Assembly (NCBI GenBank): GCA_964568975.1
Contig: CAZMSO010000050.1
Coordinates: 1 to 20,866, forward strand
Direction: 5' to 3'
Origin: CAZADA01 sp964568975
GTDB taxonomy: Bacteria > Pseudomonadota > Alphaproteobacteria > Caulobacterales > Maricaulaceae
DNA length: 20,866 nt
Made by a program: the position numbers and the translations under genes. The notes beneath the pieces are model-generated. The model did not search any database. It was not told where the DNA came from and saw nothing but the letters and a program-made list of their open reading frames with translations. Below are positions 6,015 through 14,197 of the stretch, one piece after another. How positions within the stretch are numbered: the first letter of the stretch is position 1; each line of letters starts with the position of its first letter.

Positions 6015-7586
6015 GTGACCGCGCCCCGCGCCTTCAACGACCCGCCGCCGGACGAGACGGACGTGCTGGTGCTCGGCGCCGGACTGGCGGGGCTTTACCT
6101 CGCCCTGACATTGGCGCCGCGCCGGCGGTGCGTCGTCGTTGCGCCGCAAGGTCCCGGCGCGGGCGGATCGAGCGGCTGGGCCCAAGGCGGCGTCGCCGCC
6201 GCGCTCGGCCCTGATGACAGCCCCGACCTGCACGCCCGCGACACCATCGCTGTCGGCGGCGGCCTCGTGGATCCCGCGGTGGCGCGGCTCCTGACCCAAG
6301 ACGGCCCTGATCGGGTGCGCCATTTGGCGGCGATTTTGGACCGCTATGGCGATGTCGGCTTTGACCGCCACGCGGACGGTGCGTTCCATCTCAGCCTGGA
6401 AGCGGCCCACAGCCGGGCGCGCGTGGTGCGCGTGACGGGCGATCAGGCCGGCAAAGCGATCACCAGCGCCGTGGCGCGCGCGGCGCGCGACCAGACCGGC
6501 GTCACCTTGCACGCGGGCTGGACCGCCGAGGCGTTGCTCCAAAGCGAGGATGGCGCTGTCCTGGGCGCGGTGTTGCGCGATCGCGCCGGGCGGGCCCACG
6601 CCGTGCGCGCACGCGCCACAGTCCTGGCGGTCGGCGGCGTCGGCGGGCTTTACGCCGTCACCACGACGCCCAAGACCGCCCAGGGCGCGGGCCTGGCGCT
6701 TGCGGCGGCCGCCGGCGCGGTGATCGCGGATCCGGAGTTCGTTCAATTCCACCCGACCGCGTTGGATGTCGGCCTCGACCCCGCGCCCTTGGCCACGGAA
6801 GCGTTGCGCGGGGACGGCGCCGTGCTGGTGGACGCCGCGGGCGCGGCGCTGATCGACCCCCTCGCCCCCCGCGACGCGGTGGCGCGGGCCGTCCACGCCG
6901 CGCGGGCGGATGGACGCGGTGCGTTCCTTGACGCGCGCCAGGCCATCGGCGAGGCGTTTCCAAACCGCTTTCCCACCGTGTTCGCCGCCTGCCGCCAGGT
7001 CGGCCTCGACCCCCGGGTCACGCCGCTGCCGATCGCGCCCGCGGCGCATTACCACATGGGCGGCGTCGCCACAGACACCGAGGGCCGCACGAGCGCTTGC
7101 GGCCTTTGGGCGATTGGGGAAGCGGCGCGCACGGGCGCCCATGGCGCGAACCGGCTGGCGTCGAACTCCTTGCTCGAAGCGGTCGTGTTCGCGCGCCGCG
7201 CCGCAGACGCCCTTGCGGACGCGCCAGCGCAAGCATCCAGACATGCGCCATCGCCGGGAATGACGCCGCCGCGCCTCAGTGCGACAGCGCTCACGCGCCT
7301 GCGCGCCGCCATGGCGCGCGACGCCGGCGTCGTGCGCCATGAAGACGGACTAACGCGCTTGCTCGCTGAGATTGACGCCCTCGCTCCATCGGCCGAGCCG
7401 CCGCCCGCGCCGCTGGTCGCTGCACGCCTCATCGCCACAGCCGCCCTGAATCGGCGCGAAAGCCGCGGCGCCCATTGGCGCAGCGATTACCCCGCGCCCG
7501 CCGCCGACGCCCACGCGACCCGCCTCACATGGGCCGAGGCGCGCCGCGTCACCGCCCCTCACGCTCTCGCCTCGATCACGCCTTAA
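6015..7586 (+). CDS. nadB: L-aspartate oxidase NadB
   Basis: FAD enzyme that oxidises L-aspartate to iminoaspartate, the substrate of NadA. The protein is 523 residues from GTG at 6015. An upstream ATG at 5943 exists but would overlap the secreted gene by 65 bp with no conserved sequence, so I prefer GTG. Motifs are the FAD-binding VLGAGLAGLYLAL (from about residue 19), SSGWAQGGVAAALG (52-65), EFVQFHPTALD near 240, TEALRGDGAVLVD near 260, HYHMGGVATD and the terminal GANRLASNSLLEAVVFARR near 375-393. These are the fumarate-reductase/NadB flavoprotein signatures, and HYHMGG with the nad neighbours favours NadB over succinate dehydrogenase. nadC begins 7 bp after its stop. Confidence 0.95.
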   Translation: MTAPRAFNDPPPDETDVLVLGAGLAGLYLALTLAPRRRCVVVAPQGPGAGGSSGWAQGGVAAALGPDDSPDLHARDTIAVGGGLVDPAVARLLTQDGPDRVRHLAAILDRYGDVGFDRHADGAFHLSLEAAHSRARVVRVTGDQAGKAITSAVARAARDQTGVTLHAGWTAEALLQSEDGAVLGAVLRDRAGRAHAVRARATVLAVGGVGGLYAVTTTPKTAQGAGLALAAAAGAVIADPEFVQFHPTALDVGLDPAPLATEALRGDGAVLVDAAGAALIDPLAPRDAVARAVHAARADGRGAFLDARQAIGEAFPNRFPTVFAACRQVGLDPRVTPLPIAPAAHYHMGGVATDTEGRTSACGLWAIGEAARTGAHGANRLASNSLLEAVVFARRAADALADAPAQASRHAPSPGMTPPRLSATALTRLRAAMARDAGVVRHEDGLTRLLAEIDALAPSAEPPPAPLVAARLIATAALNRRESRGAHWRSDYPAPAADAHATRLTWAEARRVTAPHALASITP

Positions 7587-7593
7587 CCGTTCC

Positions 7594-8475
7594 ATGATCG
7601 CCCCGCGCAAACACGCCTCCCAAGTCGACCACCTGACCCCGCCGCCGACCCACGTCATCGCGGACGCCGTCGCACGCGCGCTGGCGGAGGATCTCGGCGC
7701 GCTGGGCGACGTGACAAGCGCAGCGGCCGTGCCGGAAGCTGCAGAGCTCAAGGCCGCGATCGTCACCCGCTCGCGCGGGCGCGTGGCGGGCTTGCCGCTG
7801 GTGCGGGAGACGCTCAGCCAAATCGATCCCGCCATTGCGCTGGAGGTGTTCGCCCCCGATGGCGCGGATGTCGGGCCGCTTGACGTGATCGCGCGTCTGC
7901 ACGGGCCGGCGCGCTCCGTGCTGGCGGCGGAGCGCACGGCGCTGAATTTCCTCGGCCATCTGTGCGGCGTCGCCACGCTGACGGCGGCCTATGTCGCCGC
8001 GGCGGAAAGCGCGATGGCGCGCATTGTCGGCACCCGCAAAACCACGCCCGGCCTGCGCGCGCTGGAACACTACGCCATCCGCGCCGGCGGCGGCGGTCAG
8101 CACCGCGCCAGCTTAAGCGACGCGATCCTGATCAAAGACAACCACATCGCCGCCGCCGGCGGGCTTGATGCAGCGCTCTTGGCCGTGCGCGGCCGGGCCG
8201 GCCATATGCTCCACGTCTCTGTGGAAGTGGACACGCTGCAGCAATTGGAGATCGCGCTGCGCTACACGCCCGATGTGATCCTGCTGGACAATTTCGCTCT
8301 GAAAGACTTGACGAAGGCGGTGCGCCTGGTCGGCGGGCGCTGCGTGCTGGAAGCCTCCGGCGGCGTCACCTTAGAGACGGTGCGCGCGATCGCCGAAACC
8401 GGGGTGGATGTGATTTCCGTCGGCGCGCTCACCCACTCCGCGCCGGCGATGGACCTCGGGCTCGACGCCTATTGA
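7594..8475 (+). CDS. nadC: Nicotinate-nucleotide pyrophosphorylase NadC (quinolinate phosphoribosyltransferase)
   Basis: A 293-residue enzyme that converts quinolinate and PRPP to nicotinate mononucleotide, CO2 and PPi, the last step encoded here. Family signatures in order: LAEDLGALGDVTS near 30-42, TALNFLGHLCGVATLT, GTRKTTPGLRALEHYAI with the PRPP/quinolinate-binding Arg and Lys, GGGGQHRASLSDAILIKDNH, VEVD, ILLDNF, LEASGGV and ISVGALTHS near the C-terminus. Length is normal. The gene follows nadB by 7 bp and ends the nad block; about 130 bp separate it from the next gene. The start ATG has no strong ribosome-binding site, consistent with coupling to nadB. Confidence 0.97.
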   Translation: MIAPRKHASQVDHLTPPPTHVIADAVARALAEDLGALGDVTSAAAVPEAAELKAAIVTRSRGRVAGLPLVRETLSQIDPAIALEVFAPDGADVGPLDVIARLHGPARSVLAAERTALNFLGHLCGVATLTAAYVAAAESAMARIVGTRKTTPGLRALEHYAIRAGGGGQHRASLSDAILIKDNHIAAAGGLDAALLAVRGRAGHMLHVSVEVDTLQQLEIALRYTPDVILLDNFALKDLTKAVRLVGGRCVLEASGGVTLETVRAIAETGVDVISVGALTHSAPAMDLGLDAY

Positions 8476-8476
8476 G

Positions 8477-8506
8477 CCCAGCCTGTTTGACCCCAGCCTA
8501 TTTGGC
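8477..8506. repeat. 15-bp imperfect tandem repeat after nadC
   Basis: CCCAGCCTGTTTGAC is followed directly by CCCAGCCTATTTGGC (13 of 15 matching), beginning just after the nadC stop. No role is apparent. Confidence 0.6.
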
Positions 8507-8608
8507 CTCATACCGTCCGCGCGCGGCTTTGTCCCATCGCGCTGACGCATGCTGGGCGGCTAGGGTCGCGCCACCATTTTGCGCTTCGCCCCAGGGCCCA
8601 GGCCGCTC

Positions 8609-9202
8609 ATGACGCTCAACACGCTGGAACGGTGGATCTTTCGCACCACGCGCTTGTCCACGGTGGTGGCGGTGCTGGCCTCTTGGGTGGGGGCGGTGAT
8701 GATGTTCGTGCTGGGGGTCTCCCACACTTATGAAGGCTTCGCCGCGCTCATGTTCCAGGATCCGTCCCTGCGCGGCGATTTGCCCCGCGGCGACGCCACG
8801 GTCGTGCATTTGATCGGCGCGCTCGACCGGTTTTTGATCGCCGTCGTTCTTTTGTATTTCGGGTATGGCCTCTATGGCCTGTTTGTGCGCCCTGACCGCG
8901 CGCCCCGCGAGCTCGGCTTACCGGACTGGCTCCATGTTGAAAGCATTGGCGAGCTGAAGCAGACGCTCGCTGAAGTGATCATTGTCATTCTCTTTGTCTT
9001 GTTTTTGAAGGTCGCGTTAGAGACGTTCCACGCCGACAGCCTGTCTCTGACAGTCGCGGGCGTCGCGCAAATTCTGCTCTTACCCGTCGCGATCGTACTC
9101 CTAGCGGGCGCGTTGCGTCTGGCGGAGCTGCATCCCAAGGCGCGCCCGCGCGCGCGCCTGCACCGCAGCCCCGAAGGCGCGCCGCGGACCCCCGTCGACT
9201 GA
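8609..9202 (+). CDS. YqhA/UPF0114-family integral membrane protein
   Basis: A 197-residue inner-membrane protein with four predicted membrane segments, at about 17-39, 68-93, 117-136 and 148-170. The segments LDRFLIAVVLLYFGYGLYGLFV and SIGELKQTLAEVIIVILFV are characteristic of the UPF0114 (YqhA) family, whose function is not established. I chose ATG at 8609; an upstream TTG at 8581-region would add ten non-conserved residues. The Arg/Pro-rich C-terminal tail after the last segment is cytoplasmic in most models. It has its own 133-bp upstream interval and is not clearly part of the nad operon. Confidence 0.8.
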   Translation: MTLNTLERWIFRTTRLSTVVAVLASWVGAVMMFVLGVSHTYEGFAALMFQDPSLRGDLPRGDATVVHLIGALDRFLIAVVLLYFGYGLYGLFVRPDRAPRELGLPDWLHVESIGELKQTLAEVIIVILFVLFLKVALETFHADSLSLTVAGVAQILLLPVAIVLLAGALRLAELHPKARPRARLHRSPEGAPRTPVD

Positions 9203-9231
9203 GCGCGCCTGCTGCGACGCGCCGCCACGCC

Positions 9232-10098
9232 TCACGCGTCGGCCTCCGCCGCGAGGATCGCCGCCAACCCCTCGCGATAGGTTCGATAGGTCGGCCGCCA
9301 GCCCAACACCGCCTTCAGCTTGGCGTTCGCAATGCGCTTGGGTTCAGCGTAGAAGCTGCGCGCCATGGGTGAAACATCAGCATCATCAAGCGCCACACCC
9401 GGCGGCGGCGCACGGTCCAGCAAGCGGTAGGCCTCATCGATCGGGTCCTGCGGCGGGGTCGGCCAATCATCAGCGACATTAAAGACAGCGCCGGGCGTCG
9501 GCCGCCGCGCCGAGAGCGCCAGCGCGCCGGCGATGTCGTCCACATGGGCGCGGTTGAACACAGCGCCGGGTTTGAGGATGCGCTTTTGCGTCCCCGCGCG
9601 GATGCGGTCGAACACCGACCGGCCCGGACCGTAAATGCCCGGCAAGCGAAAAATATGTGTGGGAACCTCGAAGCCAAGCCACGCCGCCTCCGCCGCCGCG
9701 CGCGCGCGGCCCCGCGCCGACGTCGGTGTCAGGCGATCACGCTCAAAGCACCAGCCGCCCGCCCGGTCGCCATAAACGCTCGTGGCGGAGAGATACCCGA
9801 CCCAGGCAAGCCCCGCCGCCCGCTGAAGCGTGGCCCCAAGCGCCCGCGCGGCGGGGCACCCTTCAGCGTCGGCGGGAATGGAGATCAACACATGAGTCGC
9901 CGCTCGCGCGGCGGCCTCAAGCTCGGCGGACACCGCATGGCCGTCGAACGCCACGAGCGTGGGGCGGAAAGGCTCGTCGCCTTGGGCTTCCGCACGCGGT
10001 CCTTGCCGCGACGTGCCGACCACACGCTGGGGCTGCAGCGCGCGTGTCGCGGCGGCGGCGGTATAGCCAAAACCGAGGCACAGCAACGACGTCGTCAT
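9232..10098 (-). CDS. Extended-SDR NAD(P)-dependent epimerase/dehydratase-like protein (YeeZ-like)
   Basis: A 288-residue protein of the atypical extended short-chain dehydrogenase family. The Rossmann start is CLGFGYTAAAATRAL near residues 7-21, the GxGYTA form seen in YeeZ-like proteins. Other signatures are YLSATSVYGD, HIFRLPGIYGPGRS and NRAHVDDIAGAL, typical of NAD(P) epimerases, while the classic catalytic YxxxK is not evident, so enzymatic activity is uncertain. Start chosen at ATG 10098; ATG at 10113 adds MRRRA. It is divergent from the TPR gene with about 70 bp between, too little for much regulation. Substrate unknown. Confidence 0.75.
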   Translation of the reverse strand: MTTSLLCLGFGYTAAAATRALQPQRVVGTSRQGPRAEAQGDEPFRPTLVAFDGHAVSAELEAAARAATHVLISIPADAEGCPAARALGATLQRAAGLAWVGYLSATSVYGDRAGGWCFERDRLTPTSARGRARAAAEAAWLGFEVPTHIFRLPGIYGPGRSVFDRIRAGTQKRILKPGAVFNRAHVDDIAGALALSARRPTPGAVFNVADDWPTPPQDPIDEAYRLLDRAPPPGVALDDADVSPMARSFYAEPKRIANAKLKAVLGWRPTYRTYREGLAAILAAEADA

Positions 10099-10167
10099 TG
10101 CGCGGCGCCGCAACGCCGCGTACCGTCACACTCCGACAGAGGTCGGTGCTGCGGGGGGGACGCCGAT

Positions 10168-10944
10168 ATGGTAGGGCTGAATCGAAGCATGGGGTTACCG
10201 TCCTGTTTTGGCGTCGCCGCCGGCGTGATGCTCAAGGCTGCGGGCGTCACGGCGGTCGTGCTGGCTGCGGCCGGCGGCGCGAACGCGCAATCTCTTTACG
10301 AACTCTCACGTCCTCAACCCACCTCGACAGCGCCGCGCGACTGGGACGCCATCGCCCGCGAACGCTACGTGCAATGCCTGCGCTTGGTCGAGACGGATCC
10401 GACAGCGGCCTATGAAAGCGCCCTGGGCTGGCGGTCGGAGGGGGGCGGCTCGCCCGCCCGCCACTGCATCGCGTCCGCCTTGATTAAGCTCGGCCAATTC
10501 GCGGAAGGCGCCAGTCGTTTGGAAGCCACGGTCTCAGCGCCTGATGCGGGCGATGAAGTGATCCGCGCCGACCTCCTCGGCCAAGCCGGCGGCGCGTGGC
10601 TGCAAGCCGATGAGCCGGCGGAGGCCGAACGCGTGCTGACCCAAGCGCTCCTGTTACGCCCGGGGGACGCCGACATCCTCGTCGATCGCGCCATCGCGTA
10701 TGCGCTGCAGGGCCAATTCCGATCGGCCGTGGAGGATTTGTCCATCGCCTTGGCCTCGCGCCCAAGCGATCTCGACGCGCTGCGGCTTCGGGCCAATGCG
10801 TGGGCGGAGTTGGGCCGCTATGAGGACGCCGCGCGGGATGTGGCCCGCGGCCTCGCTTTCGCGCCGGATGATGTGGAGCTGCTCCTGGTGCGAGGCCGTG
10901 TGCGCCAAGCGCTCGGCGCTGCGACGCCGGCCGCCATTCGCTGA
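10168..10944 (+). CDS. Secreted TPR-repeat protein
   Basis: A 258-residue protein with a signal peptide (hydrophobic MLKAAGVTAVVLAAAGG, cleavage near ANAQ) and tetratricopeptide repeats. Recognisable repeat units are ALIKLGQFAEGASRLEATV, AWLQADEPAEAERVLTQALLL, AYALQGQFRSAVEDLSIAL and AWAELGRYEDAARDVARGL, with the usual small-residue pattern at 8, 20 and 27. TPR domains mediate protein-protein contacts; the partner is unknown. I chose ATG 10168, preceded by a G-rich ribosome-binding run about 8 nt away; ATG 10228 would still give a normal signal peptide. A longer upstream reading frame exists but is a shadow of the SDR gene. Confidence 0.75.
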   Translation: MVGLNRSMGLPSCFGVAAGVMLKAAGVTAVVLAAAGGANAQSLYELSRPQPTSTAPRDWDAIARERYVQCLRLVETDPTAAYESALGWRSEGGGSPARHCIASALIKLGQFAEGASRLEATVSAPDAGDEVIRADLLGQAGGAWLQADEPAEAERVLTQALLLRPGDADILVDRAIAYALQGQFRSAVEDLSIALASRPSDLDALRLRANAWAELGRYEDAARDVARGLAFAPDDVELLLVRGRVRQALGAATPAAIR

Positions 10945-11014
10945 CGCGGGCCCGCCGTCGACGACCTCTGTGGGACGCGGCGGCGACCGCGCGAGCGCGA
11001 ACGTCGCCGGCGGC

Positions 11015-12199
11015 TTACACCCGCCGCGCCGCGTGCGCCGCGAGCGCCAATCCGACCTCCCATTCCGCGCGCACATGGGCCACTGGCTCGCGCCCGCGCC
11101 GCGCAGCGGCGAGATCAGCGAAACGCGGCCGCGGCGCCAGCCGCCAAACCGCCCACACCGCCGCCCCCCGCACCAGATCTGATGCATCATCAAGACGGCG
11201 TTCCGCAGCGGCCGCGAGTTGCGGTGCGCCCGAATTGCCAATCGCGATCAAAACATTGCGCACAAAACGATCGCGGCCTGTGCGCTTGATCGGCGATCCC
11301 GCGAAGACGGCGCGAAACGCGGGATCGTCGAGCTCAACCAGCTCCGCCAACCCGGGCGAATCCGCCTGCGGTCGCGGAAACAGCGCCGCCTCGCGCACAG
11401 TCGCGGCGAATTTGTTCCATGGACACACCGCCAGACAGTCATCGCAACCATAAACGCGATTGCCCATCGCCGCGCGAAACTCTCGCGGGATCGGACCCTT
11501 ATGCTCAATGCTCAGATACGCCAGACACCGTCGCGCATCGAGCTCATAAGGCGCGGGAAACGCATCAGTAGGGCACGCGACCAGACACCGCCGGCACGCG
11601 CCGCAATGGTCCTCCTCGCGCGCATCCGGCGTGAGTTCGGCATCCGTGAGCAGCGCGCCCAAAAACAGCCAGGAGCCGAAGGACCGCGACACGAGATTCG
11701 TGTGCTTGCCCCGCCAGCCCAGCCCGGCGCGTTCCGCCAACGGCTTTTCCATCAAGGGCGCAGTGTCGACGAACACCTTCACCGCCGCGCCCGTGCGGCG
11801 CGCGAACGCCCGCCCGAGCGTTTTGAGCTTCGCCTTCAGCGCGTCATGATAGTCCCCGCCCTGGGCGTAAACGGAGATCGCGGCGTGCTCGGCGTGCTCA
11901 AGCTGAGTGAGAGGATCGCGCGCGGGACCGTAATTGAGGCCGACCATCACCGCTGACCGCGCTTCCGGCCACAGGGCTGTGGGGTGGCGGCGCCGCTCAA
12001 GCGTGTCGGCCATCCAGGTCATGTCCCCATGACGCCCGGCGTCGATGAAACGCTGCAGCGCCTCGTCCGCGGCCGCCGGCGCGTCCCAAGGCGCATCCGC
12101 GCGCGCAACACCGACAACATCCAAGCCGAGAGCGCGCGCCTCCTCCCGCACCACGACATCCGGCGGCGCCATGCGGCTGGACGTCGCTGACCCCGTCAT
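11015..12199 (-). CDS. queG: Epoxyqueuosine reductase QueG
   Basis: A 394-residue cobalamin- and iron-sulfur-dependent enzyme that reduces epoxyqueuosine to queuosine in tRNA, the last step of Q synthesis. Two 4Fe-4S motifs are clear: C199, C202, C205, C209 (CGACRRCLVACP) and C252, C255, C259 (CDDCLAVCPWN, with C225 as the likely fourth). Upstream is KVFVDTAPLMEKPLAERAGLGWRG, which carries the conserved Asp (D145), followed by GKHTNLVS. The C-terminal part LVRGAAVWAVWRL resembles the HEAT repeats of QueG. Length is normal to slightly long. It lies 69 bp downstream of the glutathione S-transferase in the same direction. It converges with the TPR gene with about 70 bp between stops. Confidence 0.93.
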   Translation of the reverse strand: MTGSATSSRMAPPDVVVREEARALGLDVVGVARADAPWDAPAAADEALQRFIDAGRHGDMTWMADTLERRRHPTALWPEARSAVMVGLNYGPARDPLTQLEHAEHAAISVYAQGGDYHDALKAKLKTLGRAFARRTGAAVKVFVDTAPLMEKPLAERAGLGWRGKHTNLVSRSFGSWLFLGALLTDAELTPDAREEDHCGACRRCLVACPTDAFPAPYELDARRCLAYLSIEHKGPIPREFRAAMGNRVYGCDDCLAVCPWNKFAATVREAALFPRPQADSPGLAELVELDDPAFRAVFAGSPIKRTGRDRFVRNVLIAIGNSGAPQLAAAAERRLDDASDLVRGAAVWAVWRLAPRPRFADLAAARRGREPVAHVRAEWEVGLALAAHAARRV

Positions 12200-12268
12200 G
12201 TCCGCGCTTCCCTTTCGATCATCGCGTCTGCGCGCCCACGCGCGGGGCCCGCCGGCGCGCGAGAAACG

Positions 12269-12934
12269 CTACGCCGCCTCAAGCAGCGGCGACACATCCT
12301 CGCGCAGCGCCATCATGGCCGGACGACGCCGCACCCGCTCCCACCAAGCGCGAGCCGCCGGGCTTGCGTCCCAAGCCGCCACGCCGAGCACGTCCAAACA
12401 CGACAGATGCCCCGCCGCCGCAATGTCGGCGATCGAAAACTCCGGCCCCGCCAGCCATCCCCGATCCGCAGCGAGCTGGCCGACATAATCCAAATGACGG
12501 ATCAGCGCGGCGCGGCCCGCCATGAGACGCGCGGCGTCGGGCGCACCTTGGCCTGTGAGGCGCTTTTCCACGAGTTCATAGAGGAGAGTGGCGTTGACCT
12601 CGGCGTCGTATTTGCGATCGAACCAGTCCGCCAGTCGGCGCGCCTCCGCACGCATGGTTGCGTCGCCCGGCAACAGCGGCGGCTGGGGCGCGGTCTCTTC
12701 GAAATACTCCAAGAGCGCGCGCGCGCCGATCACGACATGACGTCCAGGCCGGCCGCCGAGCGTGAGGACCGGGGTCTCCCCCGCAGGATTGAGCGCCAAA
12801 AAGTCTTGGCGGCCATCCCACACCCGCTCCACCCGCAAGCGCAGCCGCACGCCCTTCTCCGCCGCCGCCAAACGCGCTTGGCGCGAAAACGGATCAAGCA
12901 CCCAATGGTGCAGCGTGAGACCCGGATCGCTCAT
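12269..12934 (-). CDS. Glutathione S-transferase family protein
   Basis: A 221-residue cytoplasmic protein of the GST superfamily. The thioredoxin-fold half includes HHWVLDPFSRQARLAAAEK, with S17 as the likely catalytic or glutathione-activating residue, and NPAGETPVLTLGG, which holds the cis-proline (P55). The helical half includes EFSIADIAAAGHLSCLDVLG, the conserved GST C-terminal signature. I chose ATG 12934; a longer frame up to 13039 begins with a basic, non-conserved segment. The gene precedes queG and probably shares its transcript, although the relationship is only by position. GSTs conjugate or isomerise electrophiles; the substrate is not predictable. Confidence 0.85.
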   Translation of the reverse strand: MSDPGLTLHHWVLDPFSRQARLAAAEKGVRLRLRVERVWDGRQDFLALNPAGETPVLTLGGRPGRHVVIGARALLEYFEETAPQPPLLPGDATMRAEARRLADWFDRKYDAEVNATLLYELVEKRLTGQGAPDAARLMAGRAALIRHLDYVGQLAADRGWLAGPEFSIADIAAAGHLSCLDVLGVAAWDASPAARAWWERVRRRPAMMALREDVSPLLEAA

Positions 12935-13083
12935 CTGCGGCCTGGCCCCGCCTGGGCGGCTGCGGCGCGTGCGCCGTTGCAGCGGATGATCGGCATGATT
13001 GCGCCCCTTTTCTGGCCGGACTCTGTGGCTGAAATGCACGTGATCAGCAGACCTGACTTGTCGTGATTCGAGCGCTGGTGTTC

Positions 13084-13149
13084 ATTCCTCCCTCAGGAAT
13101 GGTGACGAGCCCGGCGAGGGCTCGGGGGAAACGGCGGCGTTGCACGCCG
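13084..13149 (+). promoter_or_regulatory. Three-hairpin leader upstream of uppP
   Basis: Three successive perfect stem-loops precede the uppP start: ATTCCT/AGGAAT (13084-13100), CGAGCCC/GGGCTCG (13106-13124, loop GGCGA) and CGGCGT/ACGCCG (13135-13149). Their density and order are more than I would expect by chance, but I recognise no known riboswitch family. The second could alternatively be an attenuator stem. Confidence 0.4.
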
Positions 13150-13177
13150 GTGTGTAATTGGGTTTGGGGGCGCGTCC

Positions 13178-14026
13178 GTGGACACCCTACAGCTTGTGCT
13201 GCTGTCGCTGATACAAGGCGCGACGGAGTGGCTGCCGGTCAGCTCCTCGGCTCATTTGATTCTGTTTCCGACTTTGACCGGCTTGCCCGATCAAGGGCCG
13301 CTGATCGACGCCATGGCCCATTTGGGTTCGCTGGGCGCGGTGTTGATTTATTTTCACCGCGATGTCGCGCGGGTGCTGCAAGGCTTGACGGATCTCGTGT
13401 TCGGCTCGGAGCGGGACGGCTCGCGCATCACGTTTGAGTCTAAGCTCCTGTTAGTGATCGCCATCGCGACAGCGCCGGGTCTCGTGCTCGGCTTCATTCT
13501 CGAGCGCCTCGATTTGTTGGAGAGTTTGCGGGATGTGCGCGTGATCGCGGCCTCCACGATCGGCTTCGGCCTCTTATTGTGGGCCGCCGACAGCTTCAGC
13601 GCGAAGACGCGCAGCGAGCGCAGCCTCACGCTGCTTGATGCCGCGATTATCGGCGTCTCCCAGGCGCTTGCGTTCATTCCAGGCACCAGCCGCTCGGGCG
13701 TGGCGATGACGGCGGTGCGCGCGCTGGGTTTCCGGCGCGACGAAGCGGGACGCCTCGGCATGCTTGTGGGCGTGCCTTTGATCGGCGCCGTCGGCGCTTA
13801 TGCGCTGCTGAAGCTCGCTTTGGGCGAAAGCCCTAACGCCATCGCCGCCGATGGGACGGAGATCCCGGTGACGCTGTTTGACGGGCTTGTGGTGGCTGTG
13901 ATGTCGTTCCTGGCCGCGTGGGGCTCTGTGGCGGCGCTGATGACGCTGCTTCATCGCACCAGCTTTTTGCCCTTCGTGCTTTACCGCATTGGCCTTGGCG
14001 TCTTCTTGTTCGTGTTCGCCTTCTAG
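13178..14026 (+). CDS. uppP: Undecaprenyl-diphosphatase UppP (BacA)
   Basis: A 282-residue inner-membrane phosphatase that dephosphorylates undecaprenyl diphosphate, recycling the carrier lipid for peptidoglycan and other envelope polymers, and giving bacitracin resistance when overexpressed. The family motifs are QGATEWLPVSSSAHL at 13-27 (Q13 and E17 in the conserved acidic motif) and PGTSRSG at 168-174 with R172. Many hydrophobic segments cover the whole length. The start is GTG at 13178; the upstream ATG codons are out of frame or lack homology. The gene has its own 243-bp divergent upstream region, with a possible structured leader, so it is probably separately regulated. Length is normal. 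Confidence 0.95.
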   Translation: MDTLQLVLLSLIQGATEWLPVSSSAHLILFPTLTGLPDQGPLIDAMAHLGSLGAVLIYFHRDVARVLQGLTDLVFGSERDGSRITFESKLLLVIAIATAPGLVLGFILERLDLLESLRDVRVIAASTIGFGLLLWAADSFSAKTRSERSLTLLDAAIIGVSQALAFIPGTSRSGVAMTAVRALGFRRDEAGRLGMLVGVPLIGAVGAYALLKLALGESPNAIAADGTEIPVTLFDGLVVAVMSFLAAWGSVAALMTLLHRTSFLPFVLYRIGLGVFLFVFAF

Positions 14027-14059
14027 CGCTGGACACGCCACACCCGGCAGCGGCGCGCA

Positions 14060-14078
14060 GGCCCGATGCGTGCGGGCC
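14060..14078 (+). terminator. Possible terminator hairpin after uppP
   Basis: GGCCCG at 14060-14065 pairs with CGGGCC at 14073-14078 around a 7-nt loop, followed by CTCCCTC. It lies between convergent uppP and the NDUFA9-like gene. No U-tract, so weak. Confidence 0.3.
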
Positions 14079-14197
14079 CTCCCTCGCCATCGCGTCATCG
14101 TGGGACGCCCGCCGATCCCATTCAGCGCCGGCGATCGCAGACCGCTTAAGACCCCCGGCTGATCGCGCCGCGGCAGGGCCGCGCGCGCCGCCGCCAG

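Noticed and set aside
5979..7340. 453-residue open frame on the minus strand opposite nadB
   Set aside because: Arg/Ala-rich low-complexity translation typical of a codon-bias shadow of nadB.
9544..10167. Long upstream extension of the TPR gene frame
   Set aside because: This part is antisense to the SDR gene and lacks a signal peptide or TPR pattern; the real start is at 10168 or 10228.
11491..11520. Two TGCTCA words close together inside queG
   Set aside because: They are direct, not inverted, and lie in coding sequence with no promoter, so not a NadQ operator.
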